The notes beneath the pieces are model-generated. The model was not told where the DNA came from and ran no database searches. It worked only from the letters and a program-made list of their open reading frames with translations. Below, in pieces: positions 33,930 to 47,200 of a stretch of DNA of 64,000 nt; position 1 is the stretch's first letter, and the number at the start of each line of letters is the position of its first letter. Source of the DNA: Rhododendron vialii (taxonomy: Eukaryota > Streptophyta > Magnoliopsida > Ericales > Ericaceae); contig NC_080568.1 in assembly GCF_030253575.1 (NCBI RefSeq), positions 25,671,501-25,735,500 on the forward strand, in the 5' to 3' direction. The position numbers were made by a program, and so were the translations under genes.

Positions 33930-36900
33930 TCAGCCACCTCCGGTGTTATTGATACTCTCCAACGAAAAGACAGCACCTGACCTAGCCTCCTCGGACACCG
34001 GAGAGTGAGATAATAGAATGTACACCACCCAGAAATGAAGGCATACAAGGTAAACAAGAGACCACAGCCTAGCAGTGGAATTTCGTCTTAGAAAAATGGC
34101 CCCAGCACAAAAGATGGAGTCCAACTGCTGAACCAATGATCCGAAATGTTTCCGTCCTGATTGGATTCTTTCTTCAAACAGTGGCCTCAGCTTTGAGTTG
34201 GAAAACTCCCAAATCCCTGATTCGACATCAACAGCGTTTAGCGTTGATTTGTTTTCATCCAACAACCTTGAAACTGCCTGCAGAAAAGCATAGAACCTCA
34301 TTCAGTTCATTTGGAGTGTAGAACATCTCAGAACGATAGTCATACACAACAACTAGACCCTAGTGTGGGTATCATTAGCACAGCGATGATGATGTACCTC
34401 AATTCTCAGCACATATGTTGCTTTCTCAGAAGACAGCGCCTCAACCTGAAAGAACGATCAGAATTAGAAAGGTTCATTGATCCAGAAATTTGATTTTTAC
34501 GGACATGACATGACAGACACACGTTAAAGTGAATTATCTCCCAAAATTAGGAGACGGACACATTGGGAACACGTTGAAGATATGTATATGTGTGCATGTG
34601 TGCGCACACGCGCGTGTTGTAGGTGTACCTCTTATATTCACTCAAAAATCAGAAACAGTATTTGTTCAATGAGGAATAAAAAAAACTAAACTAAAGCTGA
34701 CATGAAGATATAAAACAACAGTCATTAAATTAATAAGTAAGCATGACTTAATCTGGTATGATTCATTTTAGGGTTGACCTTTAAACTGAGAGCAATTTTA
34801 TGCTTCATTACTGCAGGACATTACCAATTAAATCAAGTCGATTCATGAAACTAACCTGGGCCTGTTTCTGAATCAAATGATCAGTCAACTGACCAAGCCT
34901 TCGCCTGAGCTCAACTTCCACTTCAGTTGGATTCTCTAACTCTTGTCGGGTCATTTCAATATTTGATTCCAAAGTCTTGGCCTATGACAAACAAGAAAAG
35001 TGAGTTTAGAGATTTCAGAGCAGATGAATAAAAATAGAAGTTTCCAAACAAGAAACCAACCAGTAATAAGCTACAGTAACTGAGACAGGTGGCATCATAT
35101 GGGAACCAAGGGCTATGATGCAAAAATTATCGACGGTATATATGATATATGATTGTATATAACTATTATGGACAGGAACTCTATTTTAAGATTTCAACAC
35201 AAGAAGAAGAAGTAGGCTTAGATAAGCGAAGTAGAATTTGAAAGGGTCAGAAGCAAGTAAAACTTATGTCATCGACTCCCTCATACATATTTCAAAATTA
35301 CACCTGTCCTTCTCCATCACGTGCCACCATGGTCCGTTAAGAACTGCAACTACATTACCAATACCAACAATAAAACTAACATGACCATCATTGCATGCCA
35401 CATCACAACTTTTCGAGCTCACTCCAAGATCATACATTTCTAAATTATTTTGCCCATTTCTTAATAGGTGAGCCATTGGGACAATTGATGATATAGAAAA
35501 TATCAAAATTGGCATCCAAAGTCATCAAGCCTCATATCGAATAGCGTACAGTCAGCTACAACGTCCAAGCATGTATTGTCTAGTGTCAAGCATAATGAGA
35601 GCGAAACTCTCAACTTTATTCCGACTATAGCCCTTCATTCCTCTTCATACCTTCATCCGTATCAAACTTCCAAATTGGCAAATCAAAACGAGTTCCAGAC
35701 CCAATGAATGAATGACTGTCACAAACAGCGCATAACTTGGATGACCAAAGCTAGTACATGGCCTACAGGCTGCGACAGCCTCCTTCCCATCAATAGCATT
35801 AGCAACTAATCAGAACAGCAGTAACTTCCAACACAGTGAGCCAGTCAGGATCCATCGTCATAAGTTACGGAACAACACACTTTCCAAATTCTACCCACAT
35901 ACCAAGTTTACCTGTTTTTTAGATCAGAGAGAACCAAAAGAAATTTAATAGGAGTATATGACCGATGATAAACCGAACCAGCAGCCCTTTATAGTGCTAT
36001 CTACTGTTTAGTCATTATTAGCTCAAGTTGTTGTATATTGCTGAAGTTCATTACTACTGCATTGCAAGGTATCACATTCCCACCTTTAACTGTGGCTATG
36101 TCATGTTAGGAGTACTGTGATATATCATCAATAAAAGTTCACCTTTTCCTGCAGTCGTCCAATTTTCTCAATTACGAAAGAGATCTCTGACTCAAGTATC
36201 TCACGCTCAAATTCAATTCCTTTTGAAGCAACCAACTGAAAAATATCCAGACAAAAATCAAAAGTTAGTCAAACAAGCTGGTTAGAAAAATCCAATTGAA
36301 TTAACTATTACATAGCTATGGATGAAGAGCTGCAACCCTCATAACCCATCGCAATGCACTGCAATCATCATGCTGAGTAAAAAATACTCACTTGGTTTCC
36401 AGTGTCATGAGCAACCGAGATCTTCCTCCTGAGTTCTGTAACATTAACAGAAATGAGATTTTATTGGTTCATAGCATCAATAACAGAAAATAGAAGATGC
36501 ATCAATCCAGGCGGGATCAACTTTCAAATAAACAACAATCAATGTTAGCTGAATTCTTCATTGACAAGAGAGAAGCATCTAGAATGCTCAGGCGCATTTT
36601 CTCTTGTCCATACATGGAAAGAGCATGGGCTCTTGCGTCAATACACATTTTAATGGCTCTGAATAAGCAAAAAGGCTTTAAAATCCGACTTTTAGGTCAA
36701 GTAAGCCAGAAAAAGGACTGTTAGAGCTTGTCCCACGTTGGTTAATTATAACCTCAAAAACTAGTATATGAGCTTGGGTGGCCTCTCCACTCATAGCCAA
36801 TTTGGTTTTGAGTTGGATGCTTCAAGATGGTATTAGAACTAGGCTTTAGGAGGCTTTTGGACAAGACTCTCTTGATTGATTGCCCCGTTGTTTGTGCCAG

Positions 36901-38223
36901 AAGTGCACCTTATTTTGTAATGATCCAAATGTGATGGTTTTGTTTACCTCTCCATGTGTATCACGTGCGGGGGAGTGTTAGAGCTTGTTAGTTATGACCT
37001 CCAAAAATAGTATATGAGCCTAGGCAACCTCTCCACTCACAGCCAATTGGTTTTGTGTTGGATGCCAAAAACCGTAACTTGGCTTTTTTCTCAGCAAATA
37101 AGCTAATTTTGTTAGCTTATTGATGCAACCAAAATTAAAGGATAGATTGATTAGAGAGAGAAACTTCCGAAAAGAGTTACAAAGAGCCACTCTCACAATA
37201 TTCTACCCTCAAAATCATAAAACTACAAATGAAAGACCGATGGCTAAGATAAAGGCTAGTGGAAAGCTTGGTAGAGTTGTACATCACGAGGCTAGGTACA
37301 ACCGAGCAAAACAAAGCATAAAAGACTAGACTAAATTTAAAAAATGACATGTCATGACTCTACCACTTAAAAGAAAAACTTGTCATCAAGTTAGGGAATG
37401 TCATCACATGAGGCATCGACAAATAGGGCAGAAGGTGTTGCACATTGAACGTGTTACACTTACCCCAGTGAGGGCAAAATTGAACTTCGAAAGTGTCACG
37501 TTTCATCATTTAACTTTAAGAGCCCTGAGGGTGCCTTTCTTCGCTCAAGACAAATCATACAAAGTCCCCTTCTTCCAATAAAACCACCCTTTTGTGTGCA
37601 TGAGCGCACGCCTGGTACTTAGCACTAGACTTCTCAACTTGGACTGACTTGAGCATGGATATCCTTAATAAATGCAGCCATGTCTGCCGCCTCAGTGCTT
37701 CCCTTATTTGAAATTAGTGAAGCAACTAAATCCATCATACTAGAAGGTTTCAAACTGCAAACCACTTCAAAGCTGTTAATGGTGCCATTTAGAGAGGAAT
37801 TGAAAGAAAATTCGGCCAACAGGAGAATGCCATCTCAACTCTTGGAATGATCACCAAGCACCTCAACAAGTTCCTAAAGCTTCAGTTAACCACCTCCGTT
37901 TGACCATCGGTTAGGAGGATAAAAGGTAGTTACTAAAGTGTAGGTCAGTCCCAATTTTCTTCCACAAGGTCCTCCAAAAACGAGCAGGAAACTTTGCATC
38001 TATCTGAAACAATGGAGGTCAGAACACCGTGCAACTTGTAGACTTCCTTGAAGAAGAGATTAGAAATGTTGGCGGATTCCATAATCTTCTTGCAGGTAGA
38101 AGAGTGTCTCCAGTGGCGTAACAAAAACTGGAGTAAAAAATTTGTAAAGTTAGCAATATTGGTCCAAAATATGGCTCACAATGGTATAAGACCAAACTTA
38201 ATGGGGACCACACACGCACTCTA

Positions 38224-38288
<65 letters not shown>

Positions 38289-41200
38289 TCCTCCCATCAC
38301 TATCAATGGACCCACCCACTTACATTTATTCTCAAGTCTCTCTATCTCTCCCTACTAAAAATGGGTTTTTGATCATGGACTAAAAACGACCATTGTGGGA
38401 CTTCACATTGTTAATCTTAGTAACCCCTTAATAAATGGATAACCAAAAGATGAGGTGGCAAGTTTTGATTATCCAATTTTGGTTATGCTATTGGAGATAC
38501 CCTAGCATGAGTCATCTAGGAGAACCAGTCCACTACAATCATAGTAGAATCACTCCTTCATGCAGGAGGTAGCCTCAAGACAATCCATACGAATGCATCA
38601 CCAAGGACCAACTGACACAGTCAAAGGGTAGTAAAACCCTGCATTAGTTGTCCCCTTCTTTGACATGTTTGGCACCTTCACGTGGCTTCCCACATCCTTC
38701 GTTATCCCCGGCCAATATCTATCTTGAAGCGACCTGAGAGTCTCATCTTCGCCAAATAGACCTAATTTGGGATGTTCAACCAACAATTTTTTCCTCAAAG
38801 AGCATTTGGGGAGGCACAACTTGAGTCCCTTAAACAGGAATACATCCTTCAACACATAAATCCAACAAGTAACTCCACCTGCCCTTTGTAAAGCATTGAA
38901 AATCTTACTAAAATAAGGATCATCGCTGTAGAAAGTGTGGAACTCTTCAAACCCACGGCTTTATTCTTCATTTCCACCAACACAGCCATCCTTCTACTCA
39001 AACCATCGGCCACCTTGTTGAGACCCTGACTTATGCCTTAAAGGAAGATGTGAATTGTTGAAATGTGTCTTGTTAATAAGTTGTTGGCTATTATTGTACT
39101 TAGAACTTCATGATCGGTACTAAGAACAAATTCCTTGTAGGCAAGATAATAGCTCTAATGCTTGCTTGCACTATGGCATAAAACTCAGTCATAGGAAAAG
39201 TATTTGAGCTTAGCACCATTTAACTTTTCACGAAACAACACAATGGGTTGACCTCCTTGGCTTAGGGCTCTACCAACCCCCCTCTTGATGCATCAAAATC
39301 AAGTTTAAAAGCCTTGTCAAATCACAAGGAAATTAACCGCCATAAATGGTAACAAACCCACTAAAATGCCTAACTTTGTAGACACCAAAGACGAGTAACT
39401 ATCAGCAATAGACCTCTGTATCAGGAGGATTTAAACTTGTGAGCTCTAGAACAAGGTTCGAAGTTGATAAATGTTGAAAACACTCTAAGGGTTCCATGAT
39501 ATATTGTACATAGCAAGGTTCCCAACCTAAACTTTTTAAATGACTAGTGTCGAAGTCAAAACCCAAATAACTTATTCAAACGTCAAACCTATCTCATCCC
39601 AAACAACAACCGCATTTTCTTAAACTATATGTGCTCTATTATTCAATTTAATAAGCATTAACTGGTCAACTCATTACACTTTCAATAATAACCAACAAGA
39701 AGAATGCAAGAAAAAAGTACTTTGAAAAGCTGCAACTTCCAACTTATAAAGATCCAACGGCATACCTTCATGGGTTGCTTCTTTAACTTCAACTTGTAGC
39801 CGAAGTTCTGCCAGCTGATTCATCTAATCAACAAAAATAATGGGGAAATAAAAAATATAGTCAATGTGAGAAAGTTATTCCATAAACTAGAGAAAAAATA
39901 AATCAGATTTTCAGGATGGGGCCAAATTGCTAGTTATGTGCAGCAGTATCATAAGGTCATTGCAGCCCAAAATTTCGATTTCTGAATGGACATTAGACAA
40001 ATCCAACTAGGAAGAAATTGTGCAACAAATAGGACTTAGTCAACAAGAATAACACACTCTAATACACTCTAAAACTTCTAAAGAAAGAAAATGATGCACA
40101 CAAGCAAACTCAGTAGAAGCATTCATTAGAAGTTTGCGGGAAGAAAATCCAAATCACAGAAGGATACCCAAAAAGTGCATCTATTCAAAGCACAACATCA
40201 GCCGAGAGGGGAAAAATGGCAATGATATCATGACAGTTCCAGAACAAGGAAAAGGAAAAGGAAATAGAATACCCAAATACTGGGAGATAGCCTCAGTGTA
40301 GTTGCAATTGTGTCCATTGATTGGTAGATGCCAAATGCTACTACACTACTACAAACAATCTATATTGACATACCAATAAGTCCTAAGCGAAAAGCAAAGG
40401 CCCTCTCTTTCTTGCTTAGTTTTACAGTAAAGGGGCAATGCAAGAAATATGTGCACTCAATGAGGCTAGCCAAACCTTCACCAAAGATAAAATATCTCAA
40501 TGTCGAACTTAGACCAGCGAAATCTTCCCAATCATATTATCACAGTTGCAGTTTTGCACCTTGTAACCTTCACTGAGGGTCACTAGCAGGCCAAAACATC
40601 GCTAAACTTGGAAAAGGTGCAAGTAAACACTTCGAATTTCAGGATCCATCTTATGAATGCAAGTTATCGTTTTGAATTCCTAGCATAAAGCAATGCATGC
40701 TCACAGAGTTCCAAAGCACTTCTTGACTTTACTAGTTATAGAGAGCATAAATGCAATCATGCAAAGTACTATCGAAAATATGCAGTCAATTTCAGATGTT
40801 AAGAAGCAAATATGATAGTAAAGCACATGTAAGAATGAAAGAAAAGAGATGGAGAAGACCATGTTTATCATTGTTTCAATTCCGCATACCTTCCTAGGTA
40901 AGGACAGGCAAGTCTATTTGAAATTAAAGCAAACAATACCAATTTAGTTTAGTTTTTCCAAGGGCATCTAGAACTAACATTCGTCATCGATCTTTCATCG
41001 TTTTATACTCTCTTTCATCATTTTATACTCTACAAATTTCACATTATAACTAGTTTTTCCAGGGGCAACTGGAATTAACATTTGTCATTGATCTTTCATC
41101 ATTCTATACCAGTATTCTAAAAATTGGAATTATCGGCGATTAATTGCTAGTGGGGCCTATCTGACTAGATCCAACTAATTGTTATGCACCGATTAATCGC

Positions 41201-44200
41201 CAATTACTAGGCCTCAAAGCTCAAAGGTGGCCGACTGCCCGACTAGCGCCTAGCGACTTTTAGAACATTGTTTAACACACATTTCACATTAAAGAGAAGG
41301 CCAAAAGTTGAAACCGATGACAATTCTGCTAGCAGCAGAAACTAGAAACATGAAAAAGGCGAATAGAAAATGGAATTTACCAAACAATTGAAATTAGAAT
41401 CCCACTATACCTCTACTTCAACTTTCCACTGCGCAGCAGCAAGCGAACATGCAAGATCAGCATTTGCAATCTGCAAAATTTATTAATTTAATAAATGAAG
41501 AAAAGCTATTGCCACCTTACTCTGGACAGTCTAACACAGGGAAAGACTAAGAAACCACATCACACGTCCAAGACTATATGCTGTTCAATCAAAAGTTCAA
41601 GTTCATTAACTTGCTTCATCATGCATAAATGATTTCACTAAAGAACACTTTGACAAACATCTTTTTCTCCCATTTCTCATAGCAAATCCTTGTATTTCTA
41701 GAGCACTAAAACTGCAAGGCGTACTTCCAATTTGTAATCACCAACCAATTTTAACATAAATACAAAAACAAGCCGCCAGCATTATAAAAGCTTAACATCA
41801 AATATATATATAAATATAAAAAACCACATTTGTTTGGTGCTTAAAGTAGAAAATAACTAGAACACGCTTAATTGCAAGGGACATTCTACCTCAGTCAGGA
41901 AACAAGCTACAAGTAATAAAGGTTCAATTGCTCTACTAAAGGATTTTCTTTTCTTCAATCCTTTCACTTGGACTGCATTACAATTAGTTTGACAATTCAT
42001 TTCTAACTACGTAGTTTTGGATTTGTGCAGAATTCTTACAGGGAAAATTGTTGTAGAGGATCAGGATCCGAGAAAAACAAGCAAGATAGTGACATTTGTA
42101 CTACTGTAGTAGTACCTCAAGTTTCGCCATTCGTCCAAGGGCTTCCATTCTAGTACTATTATGTTTTTGCTTCTCCAATTCGACAGCCTCCATTGTTTCC
42201 ATCATACTGTTCTGCAGTTCCGAAGCCTGAAACCGAACAAAAATTAAATATGAATTGACCTTATAATCAGGTCAGATGATGCTCAAACTACTATTGTTGG
42301 AACAGAGGTAGATTCTGCAAATAGGAAGTATCAGAATTGCTGCATCAGAGATGGGAAGCAAAGACAAAAGAAAGACACCTTCATTGACATTCGATAGCTA
42401 TAATATAAGTGAAAGAAGTAATGGTTGATATCTAAAATATTAGGAAAGGGTCCAATGCACCAAAAAATAACATATTGGGCTAAGGACTTACGCAAAAAAA
42501 ATGATAGCAACTTGTTTGATCCGTTTTATGGAGAACTAAGAAGCACTGACACTTGAAAGAAGGTGGCGTCTTCGCACATGCCGGACACCAACCCTCTCGG
42601 ATGCTGTCGGACACGTGCCAAATACTCTTTTTCTGTGTCTATAATTAGAAGATAAAAACTCTTAATTCAGATACATATACTGCACTCTTTCTGCAACGTG
42701 CAGTGGCGCCACTAGGTGGAAGAGTATGGGGTCTGCCAACCCCAAAAGGAAAATGAAATTTGCTACAATCATAGTAAAAAAAGGTAATTAGTTAATAATG
42801 ATTCCATTGAAATATTGCACTGACACCACAATGTTGCGCAAAATACCAGAGAATTGCTTATATTAGAACAATCTACCACTTACACTTTTTCTGTCGGGTT
42901 CTCTCTTTGTTATTTGTGGTCTCTTTGAGAGTTAAATTTCTACAAATTAGAACTCAAATTTTTGGAATTGTAAAATTGGTGACTTGAAGCGCTTTTTCAA
43001 CAATGATATAAATAAAGAGAAGGTTGTATAATTGAATGGCAAACTAATAATTGAACATTCGCTTAGTCACACATAGAGAAAAGGGAGTATATGCAACAAA
43101 GTCAATACATTAATCTCCGTCACATGTAATTGTAAAACTTCATGTACTTACCTACTAATTATTGAAAACAAAAAAGACAGCATTCATGCAAGTGTTAGAT
43201 TTCTTTTACTCCTTGGTTAGAAGTTTGAATGAGCTTGTTATATATGTTGTATTTTGAAGTAGGTGGTTAATTTTTTGCTAGCGTTGATTTTATTTTTCCA
43301 TATTATTATTGGTAGTTAAGTTTATAAATGACCCCACCAAACAAGATTCCTAGAGTCGCCACTAGCAATGTGTCCAACATTTCTTAGGTGTCTATGACAG
43401 AGTTAATACGTAATCAACACTTCTTAGACGCTTACTACCATAGTACCATGTAATTACCAACATTTGGAATTTGGCAAATCACTATCTTAAACGAGTTGGA
43501 AAATATAACTGTTATGGCTAATCAATATTTAAACTTCAATTAAGATTTGTAGAGAACTACAAAGAATAAGTTTTAAGGATTTCTTGAGTCTTGTGCTCTT
43601 GTGTCCGTCTATTTTTTTCATTATTTATTGTATCTTGTAAACTATGTGAATTTCGAATGCAAACTATACCTGATTCAACATATCCACAACGTGTCTGTGT
43701 GCTACTTTTTAGAGAAATATCGTATCCGCTTTTCCATGTCGTGTCTGTGTCAGTGATTCTTAGACCGAGAATGTCTACGGTTCAAGTCCGTACAGCCCTA
43801 TAATTAAGAAATTTAAAAAAGTTGCAAAATCTAGTCTTGTTTGATGTTTATAACTGCCGGCAGTTCAACAGAATAAAATCATTCTTGTCAGCTCACTCAC
43901 AAGTCACGAGGATCAGTTAGAAGAAAAAAACAAGAAAACAAAAAAATGTTTCAATGCATCCAATGTGTATTTCCCAAATCTCAATCTAAGTCGTTTTTGT
44001 TCTAGTTTATTTGTGTTCGTATGAGAGGAAATTGTGCAGTTTGGGATAACATACGAATCCAGCCTTGAGGGACATATAATCTGTTAATGTGCGTAGGCGC
44101 TTCCTATTTTTTGGTTTTATGTCGCAGCAAACGACGTTACATCCTACAATAGTACACAACACGTGAAAATAAGGGAGGCATGGCCTTATTTAAAAGTTAA

Positions 44201-47200
44201 AAGCCAGCTGATTCACATAAGATTCACAATAGTACCACCCAACAGCTATTTGTTTTTCTTTAATAGGTAGACCAGCCATCAAAGGGTCAAAGACGTATAG
44301 AGTAGTCGAATTACATGTTTTTCATCTATTCAGAAAGGCATATGATGTAGAATTCGTAATAGAACCTATCAAATGGTGAAAGACATATAAAATAGTTGAA
44401 TTATATGTTTTTCATCTATTCTAAAAGGCATAACATGTAGAACTCGTAACTTTGAAAAAATAGAGCAATGCATAGCAAGGAAACAACAGAAACGAAAATT
44501 TTGGAATTTCACATACATCATGATTCAAGAACCAACACCATCATGTTTACCGAAAATTTTGAGTCATTTTTACATAGTTTATAAGTTAAAATGCTACTGA
44601 ACATATTTGACGGTGTTTATCATATTCGACTATTCGTGAATTACGAGTTTACCCGTGCTTTCTTAACTTTACAAATTCTTAAATTCCAAAGGTGGCCCAT
44701 GGGTCATAATTAGGCGACATATAAAGTTACAGGCTTCATAATCATCGAATCCTCTTCATAGGATTAAATAATGCCACCGAGAAATATCCATGTCATCTAG
44801 CTATCCAAAGAAATGCATTTAATTGTCATAGAGAGTTGACTTATGAGATCTTGAGGTAGAATTTGGGTTGAACTTGCCTAACCTTTGCGAGGTAAAGCAT
44901 CCCTTTCCCATCCTCTACTTCATTCTCTTTCTCCTTTTGTTGCAGAAAGAACCCAATGAATTTTATTGTCACTATTTGCAGCCCTCAAACAGCACCTTTC
45001 AGCCCAAGCTCTATCAAGTCACTCGCACCCAAATCAACCTATCATTTCTCTTACCTATTAGCCCTTTGATTTTAGGTGCAACTTACTCAAGGTTTATTCC
45101 TCCAATAGCCACATCAATTTCTCAAATCCATCAAGCCATCACTCTCGTAAACCAAACGTGTCTCATGTTTCCGATCTAGAAACTTTTCAAGCATCTGCCA
45201 CCTTACAGAACCCTACACTATCAACTTTCTATGGCTGCAACGTTCATGAAGAAGAGGAGGGAAATGTTGTTCACTTAGCATAAGCCTTCACCTAGACAAC
45301 TCATTTAATAGCTTACATGTAGAAATCCCAACATCAACATTTAAACTTATTTAAGTCGCATTTGTCTTGCCCTAATGTGAGCTTTTCTTACCTTTTTGAT
45401 AGCTATGTAGAATACTAGAATTCTATATAGCACGGATACGGACATGGACACAACAAAGGAAAAGGACACGGATATGGGACACGGAAACAACGAGGGACAC
45501 AACATCATTTTTTGTTTTTTAAAATTATTCTTTTTATCATGCAAACCTACAATAAATCACTAAATAAGTAGGTTAGGGCTCCTATCAAATGCATAAATGA
45601 TCAATGGTGTATGCCTGTGCACATACAAGTATCTTTTATATTCACTTTTGGCTCAATACTTTTGAAATTATAAATATTTCAGCGTAAAAAGCTTTTAAAA
45701 TTTATAAAAATCATCCTGTCATGTCTGTATGTGTCCTTGGATGTCCCCAGAGTGTCATACCATAAAGAAATATTAAGGTTTAATGGACCTGCCACAGTGT
45801 GTGTCCCCGCATGTCATATGTACCTTGTCCCCAGAGTGTTCGGCATGGATACGAAAATCTCTAGGAGTCTCGGTACTTCATAGGTAATGCTACACTTATT
45901 CAAGGCCAGGCATGAATCTAAACATGCCTGAGTCAAGTTTCCCAGACCAGGGGAAAACCTTTTTACCTTCTTTTTTTTTTTTTTACTTTAACTCGTATTA
46001 GCTTTGAACAGAGTGAGGTATTTCTTCCTCTTACTTTTCAATTCTGCCCTCCTGGTAACACTTTGGATAGTCTTTACTCTTATAATTGCATCAAAAAGAA
46101 AATGACTTTAGTTTTTTTGCTAGATACTCCATAAAGAAAAAATTCAAATATTACTATTTTTCAACCACTGTAGTTCGAATATCTAGGCAAATGTATTAAA
46201 GTTTGGTGCAAAACTAGAGATGAATAACACTACAAATGACTAAATAAAGTATGAAACAGATTTGTGTAAGAGAATTATAGGAGGATCATTCATGGCAGAA
46301 CTAAACATGGAGTGGATGTTTGCCATTGCTGCTCCTAAGACTTTTGCTTAAATTCAAGTTTTTTTTTCCCCTCCAAAATAGCTGAAGGCTGCTAAGTTAA
46401 TAACATAAACAAGAAATGATTCCACCAACATCAAATAGACCAAAAAATATGAAGGTAATAGCAAAAACGGAAGTATTACCTCCTGTGCTTGCTGGTTGGC
46501 TCGTTCCTCAAGTATTTTCTCTAAGCTCTGTTTCTCCCCCTCCAATCTGGCAACCATATTTTCTCGTTCTTTGATAGCCTCCAAGGCTTTTGCTGCGGCT
46601 TTTTCAGCTAGAATCTGTGCCTTCCTCCTCCTCCTTTCTTCCTTTTCACGTTCAATTTCCGAGTCAGAGGTTGAAGTTGAATCTGTCTCTGAAGCAGACC
46701 CTCCATCACTTAGTGAAGAAGGGGTAAATGTAGAAGACCCTTTCTTCTTAGAAGAATGACTCCTTGGCCCAACAGTCGGTTTGTCAATTTCCCCAAAAGA
46801 ACTCCTCACTCTACTGTGATCATCACCTTTTCCAATCTTCAAATCGGAAACCCCATCACCAACTCTACCAACTAAAGAATCCTTATCCGCCAGAGTTTCT
46901 GACACACTGTTTCTTTCTTCATTTGCCTCATTCTTCTCCATCCCAACAAGGCTAGGACTCCTCTCCTTCCCATCCAATTCTCTTCCTTCTGCATAATTAT
47001 CTTCACTTCCTGATTTTACTCTTGAATTTCTCTGCATCGTATCTGCAACCTTAGATTCCTCCCCATCAGAAATCTTTCCACCATTTACTTTATTTACCAA
47101 CGGAACACGGGATTTTGGTGAAGCCCTCAACCCAGTATTCTGACCCTTCTGGTTCCTCTTCACCTCCAGTCCAGACAAATTTGAGCCCAAAACGCCCTTC

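Noticed and set aside
38019-38383. Ser-Leu and Arg-Glu repeat ORFs
   Set aside because: They are translations of a CT microsatellite within a dead gypsy element.
46496-46955. Plus-strand ORFs opposite golgin exon 2
   Set aside because: They are antisense shadows of a long low-complexity exon.
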